This document shows, one piece after another, positions 46,201 through 54,941 of a stretch of DNA of 64,000 nt. The notes under the pieces were generated by a model. The model was not told where the DNA came from. It made no database searches and worked only from the letters and a program-made list of their open reading frames with translations. Location: contig NZ_VZII01000014.1 in NCBI RefSeq assembly GCF_009391885.1, forward strand, positions 186,001-250,000, in the 5' to 3' direction. The translations under genes were made by a program, and so were the position numbers. How positions within the stretch are numbered: position 1 is the stretch's first letter; every line of letters begins with the position of its first letter. The stretch comes from Pseudomonas sp. MN1F (GTDB lineage: Bacteria > Pseudomonadota > Gammaproteobacteria > Pseudomonadales > Pseudomonadaceae).

Positions 46201-46736
46201 GGTTTGCCTCCTTGTTTTTCGAGCCAGGCCACGGTGGCTGGCGAAGCCTTGGCCAGCGGGACGGAGGCTTGGTGCAGGCTGCCGTCCCAGCCTTCGAGGG
46301 TGATCCAGACCTGCGCGTCGGTGCGGGTGCGCGGTGGTATCGGCAGGTTGGTGACCATGCGGTACGGTGCGCCGAAGAAAATGGTGCCGGCGGCGCGCAG
46401 GCTGCGCGGCTTGCCGATGCGCAGGTAGACCGCCTTGACGTCCTTCACGCAGGCCTTGCACAGCGCCGCGTTGAACAGCTTGAAATGGCCAGCGGGGCCA
46501 TCGGCACGCGGTGCTTCATTGCGCAGTTCGGCGAGGTCGAGGCTGTAAGGGCCGACCTGGATATTGCTGATCGGGTTCGCCCCAAGCCCAGCGTCACCGC
46601 GAAACAGCCTGACGTCGGCGAAGTACTTGGGCATGAAGCCCAGGGGGATGAGGATCAGCAGGATGTTCAGATGGAAGCGCCATTTCAGCCACCATTGCTT
46701 GAGTGGGCGAGCGGGCAGTGCGTGGGCCTGGCTCAT
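46197..46736 (-). CDS. fpvH: Membrane-anchored accessory protein (FpvH-like)
   Basis: 179 residues, one N-terminal membrane helix (about 21-38, FHLNILLILIPLGFMPKYF) and a periplasmic domain with CKACVKD at about 92-98 (a CxxC pair). The CxxC could have a redox role beside the FpvG reductase. Overlaps fpvG by four bases (ATGA). Confidence 0.78.
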   Translation of the reverse strand: MSQAHALPARPLKQWWLKWRFHLNILLILIPLGFMPKYFADVRLFRGDAGLGANPISNIQVGPYSLDLAELRNEAPRADGPAGHFKLFNAALCKACVKDVKAVYLRIGKPRSLRAAGTIFFGAPYRMVTNLPIPPRTRTDAQVWITLEGWDGSLHQASVPLAKASPATVAWLEKQGGKP

Positions 46737-47926
46737 GGGCGGGCCTCCAGGGTGGTTTCGCGGCTTGCACTACGCGGTGTGCGCTCGCTGCGCTTGAGCG
46801 CCGCGGCGGTGGCCTGGGCGGTGCGCTTGGTCCAGATCAGCAGGCCGCTGAACACCATCAGGGTCAGGATCAGGCCGAAGAAGAACCAGATCAGCTTGAT
46901 CGGCAGGCCACCGAAGTCGCCGGTGTGCAGCGGGCGCATGGACTCGGTGACGAACTCCAGCGCCGAGCGGTCGCTGAGCAGGAACTGGCTGTCGACCTGG
47001 CGGGTATACGGGTTGACCGAGGCGCTCTGGAACATCAGCGGGTACCAGCCACGCCCGCCCATTTCGATGTGGCTGTAGGCGGTGGCCGGCAGCGAGATGG
47101 AGGTGATGTCCAGGTTCGGGATGGCCAGGCCGGCAATGCGTGCGGCCTCGTCCAGGTCGATGCGCGGTGCCGGGCTGCCATCGACAGTCTGCGGCACTTG
47201 CTCACGGGCGATTACCGGCACGACCGGCTCGCTGGAGATGGTGATCTGGTTGTCGGAGAGGATCGCCCGGATCAGGAACCAGATGCTGGTAATGGCAATG
47301 ACCGCGATGAACCAGATCGACCAGACCCCGGCCAGGCGGTGCAGGTCGCCCCAGAAGATGCGTGCGCCATGGCCGGTGCGTACCGGCTTGAAGAAGCCTT
47401 TCCAGAACTTCTTGTACACCACCAGGCCGGTCACCAGCGACGCCAGCATTGGCAGGCCGAGCAGCGAGACCATGTACCAGCCCCAGCTGAAACCATGGGT
47501 GAACGGCACCAGCCACCAGCCATGCAGGGCTCGGGTGAAGGCTTCGAAGTTGAAGTCCGGCATCTTGCCCTGGATGGCCCCGGTATACGGGTTGACGTAG
47601 AGCATCGGGCTGGAGCCATCGGCGTAGGTGACCTGCGCCGTGAGCGCGAAGTGCGAGCCGTCCGGCTGGCTGAGCGAGTTGACTGCCATGTCTGGTTCGG
47701 CCTGGTGCAGTGCATCGAGCACTTGCTGGAAGCTCAGGCGTTCGGCGTTGTCGTCGGGCTTGCTGGCGCGCACGTCGGGGTTGGCCAGCCAGACGATCTC
47801 CTGGCTGACCACGGCCAGCATGCCGGTGAAGCAGACGATCAGCACGAAGAACCAGATCGGCAGGGCGAGCCAGCTGTGGACCAGGAACCACAACTTGGAC
47901 GTGGATTTTTTGGGTGATTTGGCCAT
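46733..47926 (-). CDS. fpvG: PepSY-domain ferripyoverdine reductase (FpvG-like)
   Basis: 397 residues of the PepSY-associated membrane family with four hydrophobic segments (about 14-38, 147-170, 200-220, 340-361). His residues in the helices (WLALPIWFFVL; ARIFWGDLHRLAGVWSIWFI) could hold haem. In P. aeruginosa FpvG reduces Fe(III) bound to pyoverdine in the periplasm, so that iron can be released to FpvC. It is the first gene of the eight-gene operon. A Fur-box-like sequence is upstream. Confidence 0.84.
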   Translation of the reverse strand: MAKSPKKSTSKLWFLVHSWLALPIWFFVLIVCFTGMLAVVSQEIVWLANPDVRASKPDDNAERLSFQQVLDALHQAEPDMAVNSLSQPDGSHFALTAQVTYADGSSPMLYVNPYTGAIQGKMPDFNFEAFTRALHGWWLVPFTHGFSWGWYMVSLLGLPMLASLVTGLVVYKKFWKGFFKPVRTGHGARIFWGDLHRLAGVWSIWFIAVIAITSIWFLIRAILSDNQITISSEPVVPVIAREQVPQTVDGSPAPRIDLDEAARIAGLAIPNLDITSISLPATAYSHIEMGGRGWYPLMFQSASVNPYTRQVDSQFLLSDRSALEFVTESMRPLHTGDFGGLPIKLIWFFFGLILTLMVFSGLLIWTKRTAQATAAALKRSERTPRSASRETTLEARP

Positions 47927-47991
47927 CGGTCAGTCTTCTGAAGAAAAGGGGCAAGCACAGGCCCAACCAATGAGGGCTGTACTTCAAAAGA

Positions 47992-48010
47992 CGAATGAGA
48001 ATGAAAATCC
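47992..48010 (-). promoter_or_regulatory. Fur-box-like sequence upstream of fpvG
   Basis: CGAATGAGAATGAAAATCC on the plus strand: repeated (G)AATGA hexamers like the GATAAT array of Fur boxes. It lies 66-84 bases upstream of the fpvG ATG. No TAAAT-N16-CGT box was found there, so direct Fur repression is the likelier control. Confidence 0.55.
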
Positions 48011-48095
48011 TGCAGGATTAAGTGCAAGCAAATGTTTCAAGGGGGCACGATGCGACAGGACGCTGTTAGGCCCTGTCGCTTGTCGTGCATGCGAA

Positions 48096-49433
48096 TCAGG
48101 CGCTGGTCAGGGCTACAGCGGGCTGTTGTGCTTTGCCCTGTTGACGCGCCAGATCGTGGTACAGCGCCTCGCCGATCTCGGCGGCACGGGACGGCAATAC
48201 CGAGAGCAAGGTGTCGCTGAGGCCGTGGCTGTTTTCGCAGAAGCCTTGCAGGTAGATCGAGGCCTGCAGGTCCGGGCTGGCCAATACCCGGTAGTTGCGG
48301 TCGACGCTGAAATCTTCCACATAGTTGGCCAGCGGTGCGAGCAGGTCGCGGTGCGAGCGGCGTTCGTAGCCGGTGGCGAGAATCACCGCATCGTAGCGGT
48401 GGGTCTGCTGCTGGCCGGTGGCCAGATCGCGCAGGGTCAGTTCGATGCCGTCGCCGGTGGCCACCACGGCTTCCACCTGGCGCCGACACAGCACGTTGTG
48501 GCGGAACTGGTGGGCGACTTTCTGCCGGTAGAGGATGCCGTAGATGCGCTCGATCAGGTTGAGGTCGACCACCGAATAGTTGGTGTTGTGGTATTCACCG
48601 AGCAATTTGGCACGTTGGTCGGCCGGCTCGTTGTAGACCAGGTCGGTGTAGTCGGGGGAGAAGATCTCGTTGACGAACGGGCTGTCATCGGCCGGCTTGA
48701 GGGCGGAGCCGCGCAGCACCATGTCGACCTTGACCGACGGGTAGCTGTCGTTGAGGTCGATGAAGGCCTCGGCGGCGCTCTGGCCCGAGCCGATCACCGC
48801 AATGCGCATCGGTTTGCCGGCCGTGCACGGTAGTTTGTTCAGGCTGCTCAGGTACTGGGAGTGGTGGAACACTCGTGGATCGTCCTTGAAGGCGCCGAAT
48901 TTCTCAGGAATTTTCGGCGTGCCGCCGCTACCGACCACCACCGAGCGTGTGCGCCGGCTGAATTCCCGGCCTTGCCCATCGCGTGAGACCAGGCGCAGGT
49001 GCTCGACGCGGCCAGCTTTCACTTCAGGCTCGATGCGCAGCACTTCTTCGCCATACACCGCCTGGGCGGCGAAATGCTCGGCGGCCCAGCGCAGGTAATC
49101 GTTGTATTCCAGCCGGCAGGGGTAGAAGGTGCCGAGGTTGATGAAGTCGGCCAGGCGCTGCTTCTGGTGCAGGTAGTTGACGAAGCTGTACGGGCTGGTC
49201 GGGTTGCGCAGCGAGACCAGGTCCTTGAGGAACGAAATCTGCAGCTCGCTCTGGGTGGCCAGGGTTTCGCCGTGCCAGCGGTATTCCTTCTGCTTGTCGA
49301 TGAACAGCGCATCGAGGGCGTGGCCCTGGCTCTGGGCGAGTTCTTCCAGGGCGATGGCCAGGGCCAGGTTGGACGGGCCGAAGCCCACGCCGATCAGGTC
49401 CTTGATAGTTTCCGGGTGTGCAGACTGGCTCAT
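48096..49433 (-). CDS. pvdA: L-ornithine N5-monooxygenase
   Basis: 445 residues. FAD/NADPH-dependent N-hydroxylase that makes N5-hydroxyornithine, the iron-chelating unit of pyoverdine. FAD motif GVGFGPSNLALAIALEELA at about 15-33 (GxGxxN variant of the family), NADPH motif AVIGSGQSAAEAFIDL near 213-228, and the ATGYERRS motif near 372. ATG 49433 follows the family start (MSQSAHPETIKDLIG). An exact iron-starvation box lies upstream at 49508. Confidence 0.93.
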   Translation of the reverse strand: MSQSAHPETIKDLIGVGFGPSNLALAIALEELAQSQGHALDALFIDKQKEYRWHGETLATQSELQISFLKDLVSLRNPTSPYSFVNYLHQKQRLADFINLGTFYPCRLEYNDYLRWAAEHFAAQAVYGEEVLRIEPEVKAGRVEHLRLVSRDGQGREFSRRTRSVVVGSGGTPKIPEKFGAFKDDPRVFHHSQYLSSLNKLPCTAGKPMRIAVIGSGQSAAEAFIDLNDSYPSVKVDMVLRGSALKPADDSPFVNEIFSPDYTDLVYNEPADQRAKLLGEYHNTNYSVVDLNLIERIYGILYRQKVAHQFRHNVLCRRQVEAVVATGDGIELTLRDLATGQQQTHRYDAVILATGYERRSHRDLLAPLANYVEDFSVDRNYRVLASPDLQASIYLQGFCENSHGLSDTLLSVLPSRAAEIGEALYHDLARQQGKAQQPAVALTSA

Positions 49434-49507
49434 GGCTGCGATTCCATAATGGGGCGAATGTGGGCGCATGCCGGGGCTCCGGCGCTTGCGCTTGTACATG
49501 GGGTGGA

Positions 49508-49531
49508 ACGAGCCAGCGGAAGGGGAATTTA
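49508..49531 (-). promoter_or_regulatory. Iron-starvation (PvdS/PfrI) promoter of pvdA
   Basis: On the minus strand TAAAT, 16 bases, CGT: an exact match to the published sigma factor PvdS consensus, including a following run TCCCC after TAAAT. It lies about 75 bases upstream of the pvdA ATG. Confidence 0.88.
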
Positions 49532-49564
49532 CTGCCCGGGGCTGTGCCTGCGGCCGACCGGACC

Positions 49565-49591
49565 TAAAGGTCTGCGCCTGTCGGCCGATAC
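49565..49591 (+). promoter_or_regulatory. Sigma-28 (FliA) promoter of the FlxA-like gene
   Basis: TAAAGGTC, 11 bases, GCCGATAC: matches the FliA consensus TAAA..-N11-GCCGATAA closely, with exact spacing. It lies 42 bases upstream of ATG 49634 and divergent from the pvdA promoter 34 bases away. Confidence 0.75.
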
Positions 49592-49633
49592 GCAGGTCAA
49601 CTCAAGGACCTTTGCAAAAGCAGGGAGAAAGAC

Positions 49634-50074
49634 ATGGTAGGCATCGCAGCAGTCAGCATCAGCAACACGTCGGCCCAGGCGGCCAGCACCCTTCAGGCCA
49701 GTGACAGCGAAAAGACCGTGGCAGGCAGTTCGCCGCTGCAGGTCGACACGTCGAAAGTGCGCGGCGACGACAAGCAGGCCCAGGCAGCGGGTGGGGCGCA
49801 GGGCAGCAGCGAAAGTAGTGAGCCGGCGCACATCAAGCAGCTGCGCGAAATGATCAAGAATCTGCAGAAGCAGATGGCGGAAGAACAGAAGCAACTGGCC
49901 AGCTTGATGGCGCAGAATTCCGCTGATACCACCAAGCTGGCGGCAATCACTGCCAAGCAGGCCAGTATCGCTACCCTCAGCGGGCAGATCATGACGGCGA
50001 CCGCGCAACTGCTCGAAGCACTGCAGGAAGCCGGTGGCAGCAGCGCCGGCAGTGTGGTCGACACCCAGGCCTGA
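49634..50074 (+). CDS. FlxA-like protein (sigma-28 regulated)
   Basis: 146 residues; no signal peptide. Residues 62-135 form a predicted coiled coil (HIKQLREMIKNLQKQMAEEQ, KQLASLM) like the FlxA family, which in E. coli is a FliA-dependent protein of unknown role. The FliA promoter here supports a link to motility. GGGAGAAAG lies 5-13 bases upstream of the ATG. Confidence 0.78.
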   Translation: MVGIAAVSISNTSAQAASTLQASDSEKTVAGSSPLQVDTSKVRGDDKQAQAAGGAQGSSESSEPAHIKQLREMIKNLQKQMAEEQKQLASLMAQNSADTTKLAAITAKQASIATLSGQIMTATAQLLEALQEAGGSSAGSVVDTQA

Positions 50075-50140
50075 GCCCGACTGCACCGACCTATGGGGGG
50101 CGGGAAAGCCCGCTCCCTCAGGTAATCTGCTGGCCTCGGG

Positions 50141-51067
50141 TTACTCCGACACCAGGCGCGTCTTGCCGTGCTTGTCCGTCTTGTACTGCATGGCCACTGC
50201 CGGTGCCGGTTTGGTCGCGCCGGTCTCCAGCCATTGACGCATGCGGGTGGCGTCAGCGAAGTGGGTGTACTTGCCGAAGGCGTCGAGGATCACCATGGCC
50301 ACCGGGCGGTTGTCCATCTTGGTCAACAGCACCAGGCAGTGGCCGGCATCATTGGTGAAACCGGTCTTGGTCAGCTTGATGTCCCAGTTGCTCTTGTTCA
50401 CCAGGTGGTCGGTATTACGGAAGCCCAGGCTGTAGTTTGGCTTGCGGAAGGCCACGGTCTTCTCGCGGGTGGTCGACAGCTCGCTCAGCATCGGGTACTT
50501 GCGCGATGCCATCAGCAGCTTGGCGAGGTCATGGGCAGTGGAAACGTTCTGTATCGACAGGCCGGTCGGCTCGACATAGCGGGTGTGCGTCATGCCCAGG
50601 CTGCGGGCCTTGGCGTTCATCGCCTTGATGAAGGCCGGGTAGCCGCCCGGGTAGTGGTTGGCCAGCGTGGTGGCGGCACGGTTTTCCGACGACATCAGGG
50701 TGATCAGCAGGGTTTCCCGGCGGTTCAGCTCGCTACCCAGGCGCACGCGCGAATACACGCCTTTCATGTTCGGGTTGTTGGCGATGGTCATGGTGAGCAT
50801 TTCATCCATGGGCAGCTTGGCATCCAGCACCACCATCGCCGTCATCAGTTTGGTTACCGAGGCAATGGGCACCACGCGGTCGGCGTGGCTCGAATACAGT
50901 TCCTGGTTGGTGTTCAGGTCGATCAGCAGGGCGCTGCCAGATGCCAGGTGGAGCTTGGACGGGTCGCGTTGGACCTGGGCCGGGGGTTGTGCAGCAGCGG
51001 TCGACGGAAGGGTCGCAGTACCTGTGAGCAACAGCAGCAGGCTGAGGATGGACAGGGATGTTTTCAC
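50141..51067 (-). CDS. pbpG: D-alanyl-D-alanine endopeptidase (PBP7)
   Basis: 308 residues, peptidase S11. Signal peptide (about 1-26, ending AAA). Catalytic SxxK in ASVTKLM (about 67-73), SxN in SSENRAA (about 126-132) and KTG in LTKTGFTND (about 228-236). It cuts DD crosslinks in peptidoglycan in the periplasm. Start chosen at GTG 51067, which gives MKTSLSIL as signal start; an in-frame GTG at 51079 is possible. No ATG is available near. Confidence 0.85.
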   Translation of the reverse strand: MKTSLSILSLLLLLTGTATLPSTAAAQPPAQVQRDPSKLHLASGSALLIDLNTNQELYSSHADRVVPIASVTKLMTAMVVLDAKLPMDEMLTMTIANNPNMKGVYSRVRLGSELNRRETLLITLMSSENRAATTLANHYPGGYPAFIKAMNAKARSLGMTHTRYVEPTGLSIQNVSTAHDLAKLLMASRKYPMLSELSTTREKTVAFRKPNYSLGFRNTDHLVNKSNWDIKLTKTGFTNDAGHCLVLLTKMDNRPVAMVILDAFGKYTHFADATRMRQWLETGATKPAPAVAMQYKTDKHGKTRLVSE

Positions 51068-51505
51068 GTTGAGGCTCACTAAAAGTTGGTATGTCGTTGG
51101 CTGTGCAAGGGTTTTCCCCCAAAAAACCGATGCATTGTGGAGTATGGCCGAAGTGCTGTCGAATGCCTTATATCCAAAGGGCGCAAGGTGAAGGAAATTT
51201 AATCCAGTACCCAAACCTGCTTTTCCAGCTACGCCCATGTGGGCCACTCATTGGCCGAATTCAGCCACTTTTGACTAGGCGGTGAGCAGCGCCTGGGCGG
51301 CGTGGCCAAGCTGTCATGCAATGTCGGTGTGCTTCCCCCAGGCATGGCGCGGAGCCGAATTTGCTGCGTCAGCATGGCAAGCAAATGGTGCGGGGGATAG
51401 ATCTGCCCCCGCTGCACGAGTCCGCGCTTCTGGCTGAACCACAGCTGTAATGAGGCAAAACGGCTAGACAGGCCTCCAGCTTCAACCGTGACGCCCACAC
51501 AGTAG
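51068..51505. other. Gap without recognised gene between pbpG and the fimbrial gene
   Basis: About 440 bases. It contains the pbpG promoter and a stretch with a minus-strand open frame (51229-51498, 89 codons, MGVTVEAGG start is GTG) that has no recognisable domain, and a composition closer to the main chromosome than to the adjacent islet. I cannot tell whether it is a degenerate gene fragment. Confidence 0.5.
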
Positions 51506-52476
51506 TTACAAATAGTTCATGACGAAGATCACTTCGCTGTTGGCGGAGCCTGCGGCCATTCCCTCATCGTATTGGCCGGAGGCACCATTCGGTAGCGTCC
51601 GTATATACTTGGCATTCAAGGGTATGGAGAAGGTTCCGCCAGCTGTCGAGTACTCATTGAAGATATAGGTCTTGTCGAGTTGTAGGGGAGTCTGATTGCT
51701 GTCGAGCAATTGCAGCGCTATACCTTTAGCGGTTGAGCTTTTGTTTAATTCTATAATGCCGAGTGCGCTGTCCACTGCAGGGGAGCCTGACGTGGCAGAT
51801 AAGCTATAGCTGACTTTCTGGATGCCACTCGGGCAGTTATTCAGTTTTATATTGAACGCTTTGGGTGGCGTGGCATTTCCGTTTCTTGAAAATACGCTAA
51901 GGTTGTGTTCGCCCATGTCGACGGCAATGTCTGGAGTTTCGCACGACTGAAGGATAATGGCTAAACTCTTGTCAGTGATCATTGCTAAAGGTCTTAGGCT
52001 GGTCGAATCTATTTGCATGTAACCCAGGGTGCCGGCTGGTAGGGTTGTGCCTGGTGAAATATCGCCGGTTTTAACTATGCGCAGGGCGTTGGTTGTGGTG
52101 TTGAATCCATATCCGCCTGGTTGTTGAGTTCTCCCGCCGCCAACACCATTGTATGCAGTCCCCTGATAAACCCACTGCCACGAAAGCCCCGTATTGCCTA
52201 TTGGGAAATAAGATGATGTTGAGTCGGTTCCCAAATTGTTTTTAACCCCGACCGTGAATGGGGCTGAGCACTTGTACGATGCGGCGCCATTAAAGGTTGT
52301 TGCCGCGGACTCATAAATGACGCTATTGACTGCAGCGTCGCGGGGAATGGAAAGCGTTGAAGGTATACTTATGGTTATCTGTTTTTGCGAGTGGCCGTCA
52401 AAAAACTCACACGCTGCAAACGAGAGCGAAGGTGCGGCGATAAAGATAAAAGCAGCCAGTGATGTGATAGGTTTAT

Positions 52477-52480
<4 letters not shown>
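51506..52480 (-). CDS. Fimbrial-type adhesin (orphan)
   Basis: 324 residues; signal peptide 1-22 (LSFAA). C-terminal half (about 190-324) has the FimA/type 1 pilin features: paired cysteines with NNCPSGIQKVSYSLSATSGS, and the final SEVIFVMNYL donor/insertion strand. The N-terminal half (about 24-185) differs and may be a receptor-binding domain, like two-domain tip adhesins. No chaperone or usher gene is present within the window. Composition is AT-richer than neighbours. The small upstream gene overlaps its start (ATGA). Confidence 0.75.
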
Positions 52481-52788
<308 letters not shown>

Positions 52789-52916
52789 GTTATCCTCAGA
52801 ATGGCCAGAAGTTTAATCAGACGATTCTGATAGGGCTTTCATTGTGCTGCGGCCGCGAAATGAAAAGCCTCATGCTGCAATGGTTTTTCTCTCTCCGTCT
52901 GTCGGTATGACCAGGC

Positions 52917-52943
52917 AAAAAAAGACCCGCCAGCAGGCGGGTC
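52917..52943 (-). terminator. Intrinsic terminator of the 60-residue gene
   Basis: GACCCGCC-AGCA-GGCGGGTC followed on the minus strand by seven T bases. It lies 37 bases past the stop at 52980. Confidence 0.9.
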
Positions 52944-52979
52944 ACAAGGAGCGTAGGGAGCAACGCACAACAAATTCGG

Positions 52980-53162
52980 TCAAGCGATCAGGCAATCGGC
53001 CTGGAGCTGTTCAGCCAGGGCCTGGGCCGAGGCGCGGGTAGCCAGCGGGCCGCTGACGGCCTCGCCATTGCTTACCAGGTACCAGCAGGCCAGCAGGCCT
53101 TGTTCACGCAGGGTGACGGGGACGGCAGTGCCGACGACGGACATGATCTGAATAGTGGCCAT
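52980..53162 (-). CDS. Small conserved hypothetical protein
   Basis: 60 residues (MATIQIMSVVGTAVPVTLRE opening). No known domain. A good ribosome site (GGAGG, then TCCCC) precedes the ATG on the minus strand, and a strong terminator lies 37 bases behind the stop, which together make it a real gene. Two cysteines (residues 26 and 57). Confidence 0.75.
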   Translation of the reverse strand: MATIQIMSVVGTAVPVTLREQGLLACWYLVSNGEAVSGPLATRASAQALAEQLQADCLIA

Positions 53163-53256
53163 GGGGACCTCCTGTGAAACATGGCCCTACCTTACGCAGC
53201 AGCCGACAGAGTTTGAAATCAACAGGCTCAATAGTGCCCATCAGTTTTATCAACAG

Positions 53257-53598
53257 TTACCAGCGTGGCGGGCCGTAATACACCGGTGGCGGGCCGTAGT
53301 ACGGGCGGTACGCCGGTGGTGGCGGAGCCGGTACGTAGTACGGCTGGTAGTAGACTGGCTGTGGCGGCGCCTGCACATACACCGGCGGCGGCCCGTAGTA
53401 GACGGGCTGTTGTTGCACATAGACGGTGCGGTCGTGGCCGCCATATACCGTCGCTCCGACCACGGCACCGACCACAGCGGCACCGAGCAGCGGACCCGGG
53501 CCATACCAGCCATGACCGCCGCCACCATGGGCAGAGGCTTGCCCGCTGATGGCCAAGGCACCGACCAGCAGGGCGATTCCGGGGAGATGACGGTTCAT
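53257..53598 (-). CDS. Exported Pro/Tyr-rich protein with glycine zipper
   Basis: 113 residues. Signal peptide 1-24 (ISGQASA), then HGGGGHGWYGPG, a glycine-zipper-like hydrophobic segment LLGAAVVGAVVGATVYGG (about 37-54), and a C-terminal half of PPPVYV/PPQPVYY/PPPAYRPYYGPPPVYYGPP repeats (each shown in short form). Proline-tyrosine repeats of this kind are seen in outer-membrane or surface-associated proteins; function is unknown. ATG 53598 is chosen as it gives a proper signal peptide. Confidence 0.78.
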   Translation of the reverse strand: MNRHLPGIALLVGALAISGQASAHGGGGHGWYGPGPLLGAAVVGAVVGATVYGGHDRTVYVQQQPVYYGPPPVYVQAPPQPVYYQPYYVPAPPPPAYRPYYGPPPVYYGPPRW

Positions 53599-53759
53599 GA
53601 GACTTCCTCGCAAGGTAACCCCACGCTTGGGGCCTTAATACTATGACTCCGGTCTCTGTCAGCCGAGCAGGGGGAAACGGTAAAGGTTGTGTAAGGGACG
53701 ACCAGTGGTTGTGTCTGGTACGCTGCACAAACGTTTCAGTTATGAAAAAGGAGCAGGTT

Positions 53760-54593
53760 ATGGCGACAACTCCCAGCAGAGACACCGTACTGTGCATTTC
53801 CCTGGCCGGGCGGCCTGGCACCTTCGGCGTGCGTTTTCATAATCACCTCTACCAGCAGCTCGGCCTTGACTACTACTACAAGGCCATGAGCACCGACGAC
53901 CTGCCGGCAGCGGTCGCAGGCATTCGCGCACTGGGCATTCGCGGTTGTGGCGTATCGATGCCGTACAAGGAGGCCTGCATGGCGCTGGTTGACGAAATCG
54001 ACCCGTCGGCGGCGGCGATCGAGTCGGTCAATACCTTGGTCAATACTGCAGGGCATCTGAAGGCCTACAACACCGATTACCTGGCCGTGCGGCAGCTGCT
54101 CGAAGAACATCAGGTCGATCCCGCCACTGCGTTCGCCCTGCGCGGCAGTGGCGGCATGGCCAAGGCGGTGGCCAGTGCCTTGCGCGACGCCGGGTTCCGA
54201 GAAGGCATCATCGTCGCGCGCAACGAGCAGGCCGGGCGGCAGTTGGCGGATGTCTGCGGTTATCGCTGGGTGGCTGAGCTGGGTGACTTGTGCCCGCCGA
54301 TGCTGGTGAACGTGACACCGATCGGCATGGCTGGCGGGCCGGAGGCGCAGGAACTGGCCTTCAGCGAAAATGCCATCGCGGCAGCAGAACGGGTGTTCGA
54401 CGTGGTGGCGATGCCGGCGCGCACGCCGTTAATTCAGCGGGCGGAGGCGCTGGGCAAGCCGGTAATTACCGGGCTCGAAGTGATCGCCCTGCAAGCGTTG
54501 GAGCAGTTCGTGCTGTACACCGGGGTACGGCCCAGCCGCGAACAGGTTGAAGCGGCGGTAGCCTACGCGCGCGCCGCTCCTGCAACAAAATGA
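53760..54593 (+). CDS. Shikimate 5-dehydrogenase-like protein
   Basis: 277 residues of the AroE family. The shikimate-site lysine and aspartate can be traced: GCGVSMPYKEACM near 65-77 (Lys73) and LKAYNTDYLAVRQLL near 101-115 (Asp107). The NADP domain has ALRGSGGMAKAVASALRDAG near 129-148. The usual GAGG is GSGG. It is a paralogue of the housekeeping AroE; a role with quinate or a similar substrate is possible. ATG 53760 has AAGGAG 8-13 bases upstream. Confidence 0.85.
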   Translation: MATTPSRDTVLCISLAGRPGTFGVRFHNHLYQQLGLDYYYKAMSTDDLPAAVAGIRALGIRGCGVSMPYKEACMALVDEIDPSAAAIESVNTLVNTAGHLKAYNTDYLAVRQLLEEHQVDPATAFALRGSGGMAKAVASALRDAGFREGIIVARNEQAGRQLADVCGYRWVAELGDLCPPMLVNVTPIGMAGGPEAQELAFSENAIAAAERVFDVVAMPARTPLIQRAEALGKPVITGLEVIALQALEQFVLYTGVRPSREQVEAAVAYARAAPATK

Positions 54594-54602
54594 CCGCTCG
54601 GG

Positions 54603-54845
54603 TCAGAAGGCCTTGTGCCCCTTGTCCAACTGCTCGTCCACCAATGCCCGGCCATGGGCCAGCGACACATGCTGGGCATTCTCAAGGTCCGAGAAGAACT
54701 TCATCGGCATCGACATGCGCTTGCTGGTGTGCCCCTGTGGGTCGGTGATCAGGCAACCGGCGGCATAGGGCAGGGGGGAGTCGGGGTGGGGCATCACGCT
54801 GGCGGTGATGGTGTGGTCGCGGTATTCACAGTGAAGAGATTGCAT
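54603..54845 (-). CDS. Conserved hypothetical protein
   Basis: 80 residues. No recognisable domain; predicted soluble. ATG 54845 has GTAAGGA 5-11 bases upstream. Its stop is 10 bases from the facing gene. The sequence ends DEQLDKGHKAF. Confidence 0.65.
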   Translation of the reverse strand: MQSLHCEYRDHTITASVMPHPDSPLPYAAGCLITDPQGHTSKRMSMPMKFFSDLENAQHVSLAHGRALVDEQLDKGHKAF

Positions 54846-54941
54846 CGTCCTTACCTCGCTGTGGCATGTGAAGCGGTTACCTTCATATACCACAGCAAGG
54901 GGCCGGCAGTTCCCGGCCCGACGAGCGCGAGCTGACGGCGA

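Noticed and set aside
51229..51498. 89-codon open frame as a gene
   Set aside because: No domain, no ribosome site, position beside an islet suggests a chance or degenerate frame.
54615..54935. Plus-strand open frame opposite the small hypothetical gene
   Set aside because: No ribosome site and no recognisable family; antisense shadow.
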